IMG/VR virus record: IMGVR_UViG_3300034072_002211
Span: 124,001-188,000 of that record
DNA: 64,000 nucleotides
Origin: a virus
Strand: one strand, 5' to 3'
Program-made: the position numbers and the translations under genes
The notes under the pieces: generated by a model
The model's database searches: none
What the model was told of the DNA's origin: nothing
What the model saw: only the letters and a program-made list of their open reading frames with translations
Shown: one piece after another, positions 8,814 through 16,491 of the stretch
Numbering within the stretch: the first letter of the stretch is position 1
Layout: the number at the start of each line of letters is the position of its first letter

Positions 8814-9331
8814 ACGTCCATATGCAGATCCGCACCGTTGCGTTCTATCGCGACCAAGGCTTCAACCTCAAGCCCGAGGTATCGCGCTGGCTTACTCAGA
8901 ACGGCTGCTATGAGGGACCTGACCGCGGCTTCGTGGACACTGACGAGGATGCCCGTCCCTTTGAGACTTGGCACAACGTCAATGACGAGTGGGCGATCTT
9001 CTACTTCAACCATGAGGACATGAGCCGTCGCTTCCTCGCAGAATTCGCAGATTGGAAGCCTGAGTTCAACATCGAGGTCAAGCATCGCGTCCGCACGGAC
9101 GAGCGCATAAGCCTCGACGACATCTATGGTGCTCTGGCTGAAGAGTTCATGTGGCTGGCATTGAATGGCTACATGGACGGGGTGGACTACCGCTGGACTA
9201 TTACCCAGCTGAGTCAGGAAAACTTCGACACGGATATCAGGGATACGAGCCTGATCTTCACGTTCAAGGATCCCCAGATCGCAATGGTCTTCAAGCTGAC
9301 CTTTGGAGGCACCAAGTGTTTGATGCCCTAA
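8810..9331 (+). CDS. FKLTWGG-family protein, double-length
   Basis: 173 residues, twice the usual size, ATGA-coupled to the gene before it. The first half has a helix EVSRWLTQNG and a degenerate block FYFNHEDMSRRFLAEF. The second half has EEFMWLALNGYMDGVDYRW and a full block FTFKDPQIAMVFKLTFGG. It looks like a fusion or internal duplication of two family units. The codons for FGG (TTT GGA GGC) provide the GGAGG site for the next gene. Confidence 0.8.
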   Translation: MNVHMQIRTVAFYRDQGFNLKPEVSRWLTQNGCYEGPDRGFVDTDEDARPFETWHNVNDEWAIFYFNHEDMSRRFLAEFADWKPEFNIEVKHRVRTDERISLDDIYGALAEEFMWLALNGYMDGVDYRWTITQLSQENFDTDIRDTSLIFTFKDPQIAMVFKLTFGGTKCLMP

Positions 9332-9627
9332 AGGGAGAATCCCTCGACATTGCGCTCGACAAGGGTGCTGATGTCTACATTGGTCTTGAGACTATGTTGC
9401 GGATTTCTGAGCAGGAAAGCCTGCCTCAGCACAATGACCTACAACACCTCTTCTGGCTGGTTCGCAACCATCTTGAGGAGTGGTGTCGCGCGAACATCAA
9501 AGGTCGCTTCCGTGCTCAACGGGATCTGATCTATCCTCGAAATTCCTCAACCGAGGAAGTCATTTTGTTTAGGTTCACGATGAAAAGTGAAGCCGTTCGC
9601 TTCAAGCTTACCTGGGGTGGCAAATAG
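9316..9627 (+). CDS. FKLTWGG-family protein
   Basis: GTG start 9316, six bases after GGAGG that lies inside the Gly-Gly codons of the previous gene; the two genes overlap by 16 bp. 103 residues with helix FWLVRNHLEEWCRANIKG and end FTMKSEAVRFKLTWGGK. The longer frame starting upstream at 9151 would lie wholly inside the previous gene and is not needed. Confidence 0.75.
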   Translation: MFDALKGESLDIALDKGADVYIGLETMLRISEQESLPQHNDLQHLFWLVRNHLEEWCRANIKGRFRAQRDLIYPRNSSTEEVILFRFTMKSEAVRFKLTWGGK

Positions 9628-9878
9628 TGGAACATGATGTCAAGGTCCATCCCAGCTTGGCCTTCCGTAGCTTTGATGGAACCTATTATCCACAACGCGA
9701 CGTAGAGCTTTGGCTCAAAACCAATCTAGGCAAGCGAGGTGTCTACTCATCTAGGTGGGGGTGGAAAGGCCGTTGGACTGTGAGTCACAGGGCTACCTTC
9801 TCGCTGTTCAGTTTCGCCAATAAGCGCGACGCGGTCCTGTTCAAGTTGACGTGGGGTGGCCGTGAAATTCCCGCATGA
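9627..9878 (+). CDS. FKLTWGG-family protein
   Basis: 83 residues, GTG start 9627 sharing bases with the previous TAG (TAGTG). The helix is DVELWLKTNLGKRGVYSSRW and the end is FSFANKRDAVLFKLTWGGREIPA. A good prototype of the family. Confidence 0.8.
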   Translation: MEHDVKVHPSLAFRSFDGTYYPQRDVELWLKTNLGKRGVYSSRWGWKGRWTVSHRATFSLFSFANKRDAVLFKLTWGGREIPA

Positions 9879-10062
9879 AGTCCGGGTTCCACATGACAAA
9901 GATCCTGAGTTTGGACACCAGACTTTAGAGTGGTTGTCTGCTCGCAAGAAGCGACCTGATCGTGACTTCGAGATTGACATGCACGGTGGACAACTGGGAT
10001 ATACGAGCTTCTTCTTCAAGGACCAGAAGTTCGCCGTCTATGTCAAATTGGTTTGGGGCTAA
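9862..10062 (+). CDS. FKLTWGG-family protein (VKLVWG end)
   Basis: 66 residues from GTG 9862, placed after TGGGGTGGCC of the previous gene; a second in-frame GTG at 9856 is the alternative. The helix is QTLEWLSARKKRPDRDF and the end is FFFKDQKFAVYVKLVWG. Confidence 0.75.
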   Translation: MKFPHEVRVPHDKDPEFGHQTLEWLSARKKRPDRDFEIDMHGGQLGYTSFFFKDQKFAVYVKLVWG

Positions 10063-10069
10063 GTAGGGA

Positions 10070-10249
10070 GTGATCCCGCCGTCTACCTATCACCGTGTGA
10101 CTCGCAGAACTCCACTAAATGAGTTCGGCATGTGGACCTGGCTCCATGGTCGTGCCTACCTCTGGGAACCTGATCCCGATAGGGCTACCGCGCATTTTTG
10201 GTTCAAAGATGCCGATGATGCGGTCATGTTCAAACTCATGTGGGGTTGA
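10070..10249 (+). CDS. Short FKLTWGG-family protein (FKLMWG end)
   Basis: A 59-residue frame from GTG 10070 (or 49 residues from GTG 10097) ends FWFKDADDAVMFKLMWG, a clear family terminus, with helix-like GMWTWLHGRAYLW before it. Neither start has a clean SD; GGGG of the previous gene lies 11 bp before 10070. It fills what would otherwise be a gap in the array. Confidence 0.65.
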   Translation: MIPPSTYHRVTRRTPLNEFGMWTWLHGRAYLWEPDPDRATAHFWFKDADDAVMFKLMWG

Positions 10250-10295
10250 GTCCTAGAATATTGCGGACTGATTCTCTCCTCCGCTAGGGAGAGGA

Positions 10296-10478
10296 ATGGT
10301 CGAGGTAATCTGTAACGGGAATATCCACAACATGACCCTGCTCAAGCGCATGGGTCTGGTTGTCGGCCGTGATTTCACAAGCGAAAAAGGTGCGGTTGCC
10401 AAGGGTCGCCCCAATAGCATCCTCCTGCGGTTTGTGGATAAAGATAAAGCACTTCTCTTCAAGCTGCAGGCAAAATGA
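10296..10478 (+). CDS. FKLTWGG-family protein (LLFKLQAK end)
   Basis: 60 residues, ATG 10296 after GGGAGAGGA. A small stem (CTCTCC / GGAGAG, 10273-10292) includes this ribosome site. The C-terminus LRFVDKDKALLFKLQAK keeps FKL but has lost Trp-Gly. Its stop overlaps the next ATG. Confidence 0.75.
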   Translation: MVEVICNGNIHNMTLLKRMGLVVGRDFTSEKGAVAKGRPNSILLRFVDKDKALLFKLQAK

Positions 10479-10747
10479 AGACCGCTGAAGAATTAGGTCT
10501 TAACCCAGAATTTCCTTATATTGTCTGGGTTGAGATAGATGGCTACATGATGAGCGAAAAGGCTCAGGACCAGCGCGATGCCATGGCCGAATGGTTCCTC
10601 CGTTCTGACTTCGAGGAGGACGACATGGACAGCGTCTATACCAGCAAGGACGCCGCTCGCAATTATTGGAAGTCCACTGCTACGCACATGGTATTTGGTT
10701 TCAAGGATCCACAAAAGGCTGTTCAGTTCAAGCTCGCATGGGGCTAA
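10475..10747 (+). CDS. FKLTWGG-family protein
   Basis: 90 residues, ATGA-coupled. N-terminal strand YIVWVEIDGY, helix AMAEWFLRSDFEEDDMD, and end FGFKDPQKAVQFKLAWG. Confidence 0.8.
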   Translation: MKTAEELGLNPEFPYIVWVEIDGYMMSEKAQDQRDAMAEWFLRSDFEEDDMDSVYTSKDAARNYWKSTATHMVFGFKDPQKAVQFKLAWG

Positions 10748-10755
10748 GTAGAAAC

Positions 10756-10983
10756 ATGGAAACTATTGTTCGCACCCGCAAACTCACCATGGTCAACATC
10801 CAGAACGTCGAGAAATGGCTTGACGAACATCTCACTGGACCAGCAACAATCCGTGGTGCCAATTACAAGGTCTTCATCCAGCAGTATTGCGCGGAGAACG
10901 ACGGTAACAAGAAAATTCACACACTGAAAGTCAGTTTTTTCAGCGAGACCGACGCTCGCCGCTTTCTCATGGAATGGGCTTGA
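10756..10983 (+). CDS. FKLTWGG-family protein (degenerate end)
   Basis: 75 residues from ATG 10756, nine bases after the previous stop. The N-terminal strand METIVRTRKLTM and helix NVEKWLDEHLTG are typical, but the end is VSFFSETDARRFLMEWA, a degenerate block. Its last bases overlap the -35 box of the next promoter. Confidence 0.75.
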   Translation: METIVRTRKLTMVNIQNVEKWLDEHLTGPATIRGANYKVFIQQYCAENDGNKKIHTLKVSFFSETDARRFLMEWA

Positions 10984-11007
10984 CATTTCACCTCTTTCTG
11001 CTAATTC
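10980..11007 (+). promoter_or_regulatory. Promoter, TTGACA-N16-TAATTC
   Basis: -35 TTGACA 10980-10985 and -10 TAATTC 11002-11007, 16-bp spacer, upstream of the 11026 gene. The -35 overlaps the stop codon of the previous gene. Confidence 0.65.
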
Positions 11008-11025
11008 AGGGCAGAAGGAGGACAC

Positions 11026-11280
11026 ATGGCAGACCTACGCGATATTCCTGAGATCTACCCGCATGAGGTGACCCTCAAGCACAAGGGCGAAGTCTACAAG
11101 GTTAGCCTCGCCGTTGTGAAGTGGCTCGAGGCCCAGGAGATCATGAATATCGTGGACTTCCACCTCGACATGAACTTCGAGGAAGATCGGATCGCTGTGC
11201 TGTTCAAGCAGAAGAAGCACGCCAAGACCTTCAAGGCATCCAAGAAAGAGATCCGTGACCGCGCTCTCTCCGAAGCCTAA
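11026..11280 (+). CDS. FKLTWGG-family-like protein with basic tail
   Basis: 84 residues, ATG 11026 after AGAAGGAGGACAC, the strongest SD in the array. Family features are the N-terminal strand YPHEVTLKHKGEVYKV, the helix AVVKWLEAQEIMNIVDF, and AVLFKQKKHAKTFKASKK in place of the usual terminus. The C-terminal 20 residues are charged (KKEIRDRALSEA). Confidence 0.75.
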   Translation: MADLRDIPEIYPHEVTLKHKGEVYKVSLAVVKWLEAQEIMNIVDFHLDMNFEEDRIAVLFKQKKHAKTFKASKKEIRDRALSEA

Positions 11281-11494
11281 GCGGAAGGTCTTCCGTTACA
11301 AGGTAGCCATCCGGATCAAGAACCTGCAGGTTCGCGAGATGATGACCTGGCTTCATGACCAGGGCCATGTGCTCCACGAAACTGTCAAGTTCGGAGCCAA
11401 CAACGAAGTCGATATGCAGACCCGAGACATCATCGTGAAGTTCCGCAAAGCCAGAGCAGCGATGATGTTCAAGCTCGCGTGGGGTGGTCGATGA
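11255..11494 (+). CDS. FKLTWGG-family protein
   Basis: 79 residues, GTG start 11255 giving a 26-bp overlap with the previous gene. Basic N-terminus (PKPKRKVFRYKV), helix EMMTWLHDQGHVLHE, end AAMMFKLAWGGR. The next start is coupled as ATGA. Confidence 0.75.
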   Translation: MTALSPKPKRKVFRYKVAIRIKNLQVREMMTWLHDQGHVLHETVKFGANNEVDMQTRDIIVKFRKARAAMMFKLAWGGR

Positions 11495-11787
11495 CCACCC
11501 ATGTTTGCCTTTCAGCGCGTGATGAAATCTACGACGGCTATGGTATCCGCAAGGATATTCACCAGTGGCTTCGCAATCACGTGGGTCGCGCAGCTCATGA
11601 CCAGACGGATTTTATCTGGTCTAGGGCAGGCTATCGCCTCATGATTACCAACTCCCGGGCCAATCCCCAATATATCACCCCAAGCATGGTCACGGTGCGC
11701 GAGCCCAACGATCCCATATTCCTTCATTTCTTCTTTAAGAGCACGGCAATCGCAACCCTCTTCAAGCTGACGTGGGGTGGACAATGA
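11491..11787 (+). CDS. FKLTWGG-family protein
   Basis: 98 residues from ATG 11491, preceded by GTGGGGTGGTCG of the upstream gene. The helix is DIHQWLRNHVGRAAHDQTDF and the end is FFFKSTAIATLFKLTWGGQ. An upstream frame extension (MGWS) is only the read-through of the previous terminus. Confidence 0.8.
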   Translation: MTTHVCLSARDEIYDGYGIRKDIHQWLRNHVGRAAHDQTDFIWSRAGYRLMITNSRANPQYITPSMVTVREPNDPIFLHFFFKSTAIATLFKLTWGGQ

Positions 11788-12212
11788 TCGTGGATGATGG
11801 CTCCCGTGAGAAAAAGGTCCTGAGTCTGTTGACCCGTGCCGCGCGGGACAAGCTGACCACTGTGGACCTCGCCCTCCCACATCCAGAACTGGTCATCAAG
11901 AAAAAGCAGGTCCGGCGGGGCAATTCCAGCTCATGGGTCTACAAGGCCAATGAGCAGGACGATGACGTCATTGTGCTGCTGATGCCCGACATGGGTCTGT
12001 GGCTGGATGAGCGGGCCAAGCGCGCTCCGGTGTTCCACGACATCTATGGCAAGCCCGACCATCTCTATACCTATGGAATTGAGCTGCGCTGTAAGAATAC
12101 CCGTGCGCCGGGCGAAGTCGGCGGGTGGAGCAAAGAACCCACTCATGCGCGCTTCTACTTCGTGAGCAAGGATCTTGCGCTCCTTTTCAAGCTAACATGG
12201 GGTGGAGCATGA
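11784..12212 (+). CDS. FKLTWGG-family protein, long
   Basis: 142 residues from ATG 11784 after TGGGGTGGACA. The N-terminal half is an extra segment rich in charged residues (DDGSREKKVLSLLTRAARDK). The family helix is GLWLDERAKRAPVFHD, followed by FYFVSKDLALLFKLTWGGA. Confidence 0.8.
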   Translation: MIVDDGSREKKVLSLLTRAARDKLTTVDLALPHPELVIKKKQVRRGNSSSWVYKANEQDDDVIVLLMPDMGLWLDERAKRAPVFHDIYGKPDHLYTYGIELRCKNTRAPGEVGGWSKEPTHARFYFVSKDLALLFKLTWGGA

Positions 12213-12460
12213 TGCACCCTAATCGTCCCGTGATCGCCGAGGTCATCATTCCGGTTGGTGATTTTCCCTGGCATGTCCAAATGGAAAATGGCCGGCCCCG
12301 GCGTTATTATAGCGACCTCAGTGAGCCCATGATTGAGACCAAGGGGATGCCCAAGACCTATGGACTCAACAGGGAAGGAACGCACGTCGTATTCAAGTTT
12401 CACAATATCGAGGACATGCCTCGGATTATTGTGTTCAAGATGAAGTGGGGAAGAAAATGA
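12209..12460 (+). CDS. FKLTWGG-family protein (FKMKWG end)
   Basis: 83 residues; ATG 12209 or the adjacent ATG 12212, after TGGGGTGGAGC. The helix position is not obvious here. The end is FKFHNIEDMPRIIVFKMKWGRK. Confidence 0.75.
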   Translation: MMHPNRPVIAEVIIPVGDFPWHVQMENGRPRRYYSDLSEPMIETKGMPKTYGLNREGTHVVFKFHNIEDMPRIIVFKMKWGRK

Positions 12461-12711
12461 CGCCGCAACAGAAAGCCATGGGCCAGCTTCTTCAGGTCAG
12501 TCTGTTCAAGTGGGCGGATGCGGTTCAGTCCAATATCAACGAGCTCAAGCGGCTAGGGGTTGACTCCAGCCAGCTGGATCAGATCGCCCTCAATGTGGAA
12601 AAGGTCATCGACCAGACCATTGAAGGTACCAAGCCCGAAGATATCACTATGGCTGATCTGGAACGGATCAACGATCAGATTGTTCAGCTCAAAGGGCTGA
12701 TTCGTGACTAG
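12457..12711 (+). CDS. Small helical protein, not family
   Basis: 84 residues, ATG 12457 after GTGGGGAAGAAA. Mostly alpha-helical with heptad-like spacing (DQIALNVEKVIDQTIEG ... DLERINDQIVQLKGLI), probably a coiled coil. It lacks the family terminus but is translationally coupled to members on both sides. Confidence 0.75.
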   Translation: MTPQQKAMGQLLQVSLFKWADAVQSNINELKRLGVDSSQLDQIALNVEKVIDQTIEGTKPEDITMADLERINDQIVQLKGLIRD

Positions 12712-12985
12712 GGTGATGTATCTGGATGTTGAGTGGACTCGTGTCCGTCTTAACAAAAAGAACATGGACATCACATTGCGAACTGATGGCTTCCGTGAAT
12801 GGGAAGACATCAGAGTCCCCGATGAAGTCTGGGTTTGGCTCAATACTTATACTGGAATTGTCCAGAGCAATCTCATCACCGAAAGTAATTGGTGGTGGGA
12901 TCGCAAAGCTGATGACGAAGACCACATCTACTTCTTCTTCAGGGATCCAGACACCGCCCTCCAATTTAAGCTGACCTGGTCATGA
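12704..12985 (+). CDS. FKLTWGG-family protein
   Basis: 93 residues from GTG 12704 with AAGGG eight bases upstream; ATG 12716 is the alternative. Helix EVWVWLNTYTGIVQSN; end YFFFRDPDTALQFKLTWS. ATGA overlap with the next gene. Confidence 0.75.
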   Translation: MTRVMYLDVEWTRVRLNKKNMDITLRTDGFREWEDIRVPDEVWVWLNTYTGIVQSNLITESNWWWDRKADDEDHIYFFFRDPDTALQFKLTWS

Positions 12986-13221
12986 GCGAGATCACAGACG
13001 TCGTTGTTCCATTTCTCAACGTGGCTACGTTTGATGGTCGACGTCGTCCCAATGTTCTCATGAACCCTGAGATTGACACGTGGTGTCTCAACTGCAAGGG
13101 CGAGGTCAATCGGCAATATCTCTTTGGCCGGAGCAAAGACCCCACAACGTTCAAAGTGCTGTTCGGCTTCTCTAACCCAGCCGATGCCGTCATGTTCAAA
13201 TTGACGTTTGGAGGCGCGTGA
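12982..13221 (+). CDS. FKLTWGG-family protein
   Basis: 79 residues, ATGA-coupled. The helix region is replaced by IDTWCLNCKGEVNRQYLFG with a Cys-x2-Cys pair; the end is GFSNPADAVMFKLTFGGA. Confidence 0.75.
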   Translation: MSEITDVVVPFLNVATFDGRRRPNVLMNPEIDTWCLNCKGEVNRQYLFGRSKDPTTFKVLFGFSNPADAVMFKLTFGGA

Positions 13222-13236
13222 CACCATACTGGTGTT

Positions 13237-13674
13237 ATGAGAATTGCCCACACCTATGACGTCACCTTTCATGGCAAGCTAAAAGAGCTCGAGACTCCGG
13301 CTATGAAGTCCTTCTGGATCCAGCCGGATCAGGGTGATCGTTTCGAGGTGTCGGTTCCCAACCATCCCAAGATTCTCGAGCATTTTATCTGGCTGGACGA
13401 GAATGATTGTCTGCGCCACCTCAGACATATTAGTCCCACCTACACGACCAACGTCGATGAAGTGGAATCCATCCAGAACTACAATGCCATGTTGGAAGAA
13501 AATGCCTACGCCATGGGTAGCGTGGTCAAAAACTACAGCATGACCTCAGCCGGCTATAAGACCTACATTCCAGGTCTGAAGCCTGTCCCTGAGCTCACAT
13601 TTACCTGCACTTGGACCTTTTGGTCCCGCGAACATGCTGTTATGTTCAAGCTCGCTCGAGGAGGTGAATTGTGA
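13237..13674 (+). CDS. FKLTWGG-family protein, long
   Basis: 145 residues, ATG 13237 just after an 13-bp element CACCATACTGGTG (short inverted repeat). A long insert separates the N-terminal strand (YDVTFHGKLKEL) from the terminal block WTFWSREHAVMFKLARGGEL. GAGGAGG within the Gly-Gly codons serves the next gene, which overlaps as GTGA. Confidence 0.75.
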   Translation: MRIAHTYDVTFHGKLKELETPAMKSFWIQPDQGDRFEVSVPNHPKILEHFIWLDENDCLRHLRHISPTYTTNVDEVESIQNYNAMLEENAYAMGSVVKNYSMTSAGYKTYIPGLKPVPELTFTCTWTFWSREHAVMFKLARGGEL

Positions 13675-14033
13675 TTCTTGAGGAAAAGAACGGCGTCTTC
13701 ATGATTATCCCAGAAGAGGGAGAAAGCTTCTGGGCCTATGATCCCATTGACATTCACAAGGCTCTAACAAGCCGCCCCAAGATCCGCACGGTGCTCAAGG
13801 ATTGGCTTGACGTAACGGCGCCGGGTCAGTGGACTACCAGCTATCTGGAGAAGTTCCGCAAAGCCATCGTAGTGCGGGACAAGGCCACCTTTCTGCTGTT
13901 CAAGCTCGCATGGACAGGCAAGGATGAGATCCGAAGGGCTCAGGCCCAGCGCGGAGAGGCTGCGATGTTCTATGCGCCCTATGTGCCACAGAATCTCCCC
14001 CAAGTTACATGGGCTTCCAACGACGTCGTATAA
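13671..14033 (+). CDS. FKLTWGG-family protein with C-terminal extension
   Basis: 120 residues, GTG start 13671. The family block (FLLFKLAWTG, about residues 75-85) is followed by about 35 extra residues (IRRAQAQRGEAAMFYAPYVP), one of few members where the block is not terminal. Helix TVLKDWLDVTAPGQW. Confidence 0.75.
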   Translation: MILEEKNGVFMIIPEEGESFWAYDPIDIHKALTSRPKIRTVLKDWLDVTAPGQWTTSYLEKFRKAIVVRDKATFLLFKLAWTGKDEIRRAQAQRGEAAMFYAPYVPQNLPQVTWASNDVV

Positions 14034-14037
14034 CTGG

Positions 14038-14065
14038 TAGACAGGTGTCCTGTTTCCGCTTATAG
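14038..14065 (+). promoter_or_regulatory. Promoter, AACTGG-TAGACA-N16-TTATAG
   Basis: AACTGG directly precedes -35 TAGACA 14038-14043; -10 TTATAG 14060-14065; 16-bp spacer. It lies upstream of the 14073 gene and carries the same AACTGG box as the minus-strand promoters in the right half. Confidence 0.6.
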
Positions 14066-14072
14066 GGGGCCT

Positions 14073-14480
14073 ATGAGCGGATCAACCTATAAGAGCACTC
14101 TGCGTAAGCAAGAGGACCACAAAGACCCTCTACGGGCGTCTGTGGGCCATATGAGGGCATCTAAGTGGGGCAACAAAGAGACCTTCCAGTCCAACATTAT
14201 CTTCCGCAAGCCCGTTATTCGCAACCACGAAATCCAATTGAGCTGGCCTGAAGCCCACAAGCTCTTGGACGCCGCTGGTATCGAGCAACCCAAATATCTT
14301 TCCGACTATCGCGCAACGGTAGATCGTCTGGCCAGGCATCTAGAGTTCTGGTCCTATGGCAATCTGGTGCATGGATTGGACACGAATGTCTGGGGGACAA
14401 CCCTAGAACCCAAACTACAGATCTTCTTCCAGACCAAAGCTGATATGATAAAGTGGAAGCTCTCATGGTGGAACCTGTGA
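14073..14480 (+). CDS. FKLTWGG-family protein (WKLSWW end), long
   Basis: 135 residues, ATG 14073 after TAGGGGGCCT. A basic N-terminal region (MSGSTYKSTLRKQEDHKD) precedes the family core; the helix is DRLARHLEFWSYGN and the end is IFFQTKADMIKWKLSWWNL. Confidence 0.75.
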   Translation: MSGSTYKSTLRKQEDHKDPLRASVGHMRASKWGNKETFQSNIIFRKPVIRNHEIQLSWPEAHKLLDAAGIEQPKYLSDYRATVDRLARHLEFWSYGNLVHGLDTNVWGTTLEPKLQIFFQTKADMIKWKLSWWNL

Positions 14481-14728
14481 GCTACATGGGCAACCGTGAG
14501 GGCGCTAGTGTCTGCGTTGAGGATTTCCAGGAATATCAGAAGGTCGTCGACATGGATGCTGACGAATATGGTAGTCCCAGGATGATCCTACTCTACTCTG
14601 TGAAATTGTGGTTCGATGATCGAGATCTCGACCCAGAGTGGTGGCTGGACGATCTAGGAAACGTGTGGTTTGAATTTGAGAAGCGTGGCGAGGCCCTGCT
14701 TTTCGTTCTGGAGATTCTCCGCAGTTGA
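14465..14728 (+). CDS. FKLTWGG-family-like protein, acidic
   Basis: 87 residues from ATG 14465, overlapping the previous gene by 16 bp. Acidic. The end FEFEKRGEALLFVLEILRS keeps the shape of the block but not KLTW. Probably a diverged member. Confidence 0.65.
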   Translation: MVEPVSYMGNREGASVCVEDFQEYQKVVDMDADEYGSPRMILLYSVKLWFDDRDLDPEWWLDDLGNVWFEFEKRGEALLFVLEILRS

Positions 14729-14752
14729 CAGAATAGGAGACTCCAGTAGACA
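14725..14752 (+). promoter_or_regulatory. Promoter, TTGACA-N16-TAGACA
   Basis: -35 TTGACA 14725-14730, -10 TAGACA 14747-14752, 16-bp spacer, seven bases before ATG 14759. Confidence 0.6.
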
Positions 14753-14758
14753 AGGCAC

Positions 14759-15079
14759 ATGGGAGCCGTCGGAGTCTTATTTGAGCATCACTTGCTCCGT
14801 CCCTCTGGGGTGTGGGAGAGCTGCATTAATGCCAGCCTCCGTGAAGACTTTCGTGACTGGCTATATGAATATGTGGGGCATGGTCCCGACTTTCCCGTAA
14901 GAGGATGGGACGCTAACGCGGCTCATAACCAGTTGGCTGTTCAGTGGTTCTGGTATGACGATCGCTTGAGCAGCATCGACGCGCGCAAGTGGAAGAAGCA
15001 CGGATTCAAGGTCCTGTTCTTCGACCCCAGGAAAGCCGTGCTCGCAAAGCTAACCTGGGGCGGAAGAGAAGTTACTTGA
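14759..15079 (+). CDS. FKLTWGG-family protein
   Basis: 106 residues, ATG 14759 very close to the promoter, so the leader would be short and no SD is visible. Helix DFRDWLYEYVGHGPDF; end VLFFDPRKAVLAKLTWGGREVT. Its 3' end overlaps the 3' end of the convergent peptidase gene by 8 bp. Confidence 0.75.
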   Translation: MGAVGVLFEHHLLRPSGVWESCINASLREDFRDWLYEYVGHGPDFPVRGWDANAAHNQLAVQWFWYDDRLSSIDARKWKKHGFKVLFFDPRKAVLAKLTWGGREVT

Positions 15080-15515
15080 TCAGACCAGCCTGATAACGAC
15101 CGCCCTGAGGTGGCAGAGTCAGGACCTGATTGCGGTTGCTGATGCCGCTCTTGAGACCAAAGCCAATGTGAACCCAACGACGCTTTTCGTGGATTAGCTG
15201 GTCGAACTTGATGCCTGCCTTGATCAGAGCAGCGCAGACCTCGTAAGGGGTGCCAAACTGTGGGCACACGAAGTCAACTGCGAAACCAAAGCTGTGAGCA
15301 GAAGTCGTGACGCCACCAACTGCGCGATTAACCGCATCGCTGCGATATGCGGAGTTGACCTGGATTGGCAGACCACCCAGAGCGGCACGGACCTTTTCCA
15401 TCTGCTGAGCCGTATAGGTCAGGTTAGCGAGTAACTGACCGGTTGGGGTATTTGGCAGGCCAGTCGAGGTCACGGTCATCTCGGCTAGGCTGAAGTGTGG
15501 GGAAAGCTGAGTCAT
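15072..15515 (-). CDS. Peptidase M15-type endolysin (D-Ala-D-Ala/L-Ala-D-Glu family)
   Basis: 147 residues, ATG 15515 after TTAGGAGGTGTCTC. The zinc site of M15_3-type peptidases is intact: SAHSFGFAVDF gives His74 and Asp81, and RRWVHIGFG gives His116 preceded by Trp114. The segment SAYRSDAVNRAVGG (55-68) is also typical. It should cleave peptidoglycan cross-links during lysis. There is no signal peptide, so it would need a holin or other release route. It is the only minus-strand gene inside the rightward array and has its own late-type motif 22 bp upstream, fitting late expression. Confidence 0.88.
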   Translation of the reverse strand: MTQLSPHFSLAEMTVTSTGLPNTPTGQLLANLTYTAQQMEKVRAALGGLPIQVNSAYRSDAVNRAVGGVTTSAHSFGFAVDFVCPQFGTPYEVCAALIKAGIKFDQLIHEKRRWVHIGFGLKSGISNRNQVLTLPPQGGRYQAGLIK

Positions 15516-15536
15516 GAGACACCTCCTAATGTGAGA

Positions 15537-15543
15537 TATTTAT
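15537..15543 (-). promoter_or_regulatory. T4-like late promoter motif
   Basis: Minus strand reads GTCAATAAATATCTC, 22 bp before ATG 15515 of the endolysin gene. Confidence 0.55.
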
Positions 15544-15559
15544 TGACACTAAGTAGGAA

Positions 15560-15796
15560 GTGGACCAGGCACTTTTCCCCGCTGCCAACAACCCTCGCCC
15601 CTATAAGGTGCGATTGCCCAATGTTGTTCTCCCCATCCACCACTACAATGTCCGTCTCTTCCTCATTGAATTGGGCTGGGAAGAATTCACGGATTGGATG
15701 ATCTGCCCCTATACCTATACCGAAGCAGGAGAATATGAAGTGTGGTTTGCGGATATTGGCAAAGCCACATACTTCAAGCTATCGTTCACCCTATGA
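15560..15796 (+). CDS. FKLTWGG-family protein (FKLSFTL end)
   Basis: 78 residues, GTG 15560 after AGTAGGAA. N-terminal strand YNVRLFLIE, helix EEFTDWMICPYTY, end VWFADIGKATYFKLSFTL. ATGA-coupled to the next gene. Confidence 0.75.
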   Translation: MDQALFPAANNPRPYKVRLPNVVLPIHHYNVRLFLIELGWEEFTDWMICPYTYTEAGEYEVWFADIGKATYFKLSFTL

Positions 15797-16062
15797 GCGA
15801 TCTGCCCGAACCAGAAGAGCTAGAAACCCGTCAGGTCCCAGTGTGGCGTTTTAACGCAGACTGGTATCATCACGGTGTTCCTATGCCTCCTGGCGATTGG
15901 AAAGAATCGAGGGACAAGGATCTCCAAGAAGCCAGGGACATGCTGGCACATTTGGAAGAAGGCGAGGACTGGTTCTTTGTGCAGGTCTATGGTAGCGATG
16001 TTGATGTGTTCTTCATTGATCCCAGAGAAGCCATGCTGTTCAAACTAAGGCATGTCATGTGA
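15793..16062 (+). CDS. FKLTWGG-family protein (FKLRHVM end)
   Basis: 89 residues, ATG 15793. Acidic N-terminus (SDLPEPEELE); helix ARDMLAHLEEGEDWFFV; end VFFIDPREAMLFKLRHVM. Confidence 0.75.
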   Translation: MSDLPEPEELETRQVPVWRFNADWYHHGVPMPPGDWKESRDKDLQEARDMLAHLEEGEDWFFVQVYGSDVDVFFIDPREAMLFKLRHVM

Positions 16063-16463
16063 ACCAACCTCTGGAAAAGCTGAAGCAGCTAATGAGTGGG
16101 CAATACCGACCTTATGTGGGTCACCGCGATCCCAAGGATGTTACGTGGACTCCTGACGATGGCTGCTGGGTGGAACACTATTATTTCTACCGTGTGAACT
16201 TTGAAAAGGTGTTCACACCTTTTCGGAGTGCTGACGTATTTGACTTCATCAAACATGACATGCAGCAGGATGAAGCCAAGTGGGGCACCTATCGGCAGGA
16301 TTGGGGTTGCTGGGTCAATAGCTACGATGACAGAACCTCGACCCACAGCTATTATTTCAATGAGCTCGAGAAAGCTCAGGAATTTTTGAGGACCTACCCT
16401 GACAGCTATCCGGTGTTTGAGACGATGAAGTGCTCACCCTGGGTAAGGGGTCCCCAACGATGA
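16059..16463 (+). CDS. Unknown protein, probably diverged family member
   Basis: 134 residues, GTG 16059 (GTGA overlap). Aromatic and His-rich, with a possible degenerate block YYFNELEKAQEFLRTYPDS at residues 103-121 followed by a further 13 residues. Membership of the FKLTWGG family is tentative. Confidence 0.65.
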   Translation: MNQPLEKLKQLMSGQYRPYVGHRDPKDVTWTPDDGCWVEHYYFYRVNFEKVFTPFRSADVFDFIKHDMQQDEAKWGTYRQDWGCWVNSYDDRTSTHSYYFNELEKAQEFLRTYPDSYPVFETMKCSPWVRGPQR

Positions 16464-16491
16464 GATCCTAGACATCAACACTTTTGAAGAG

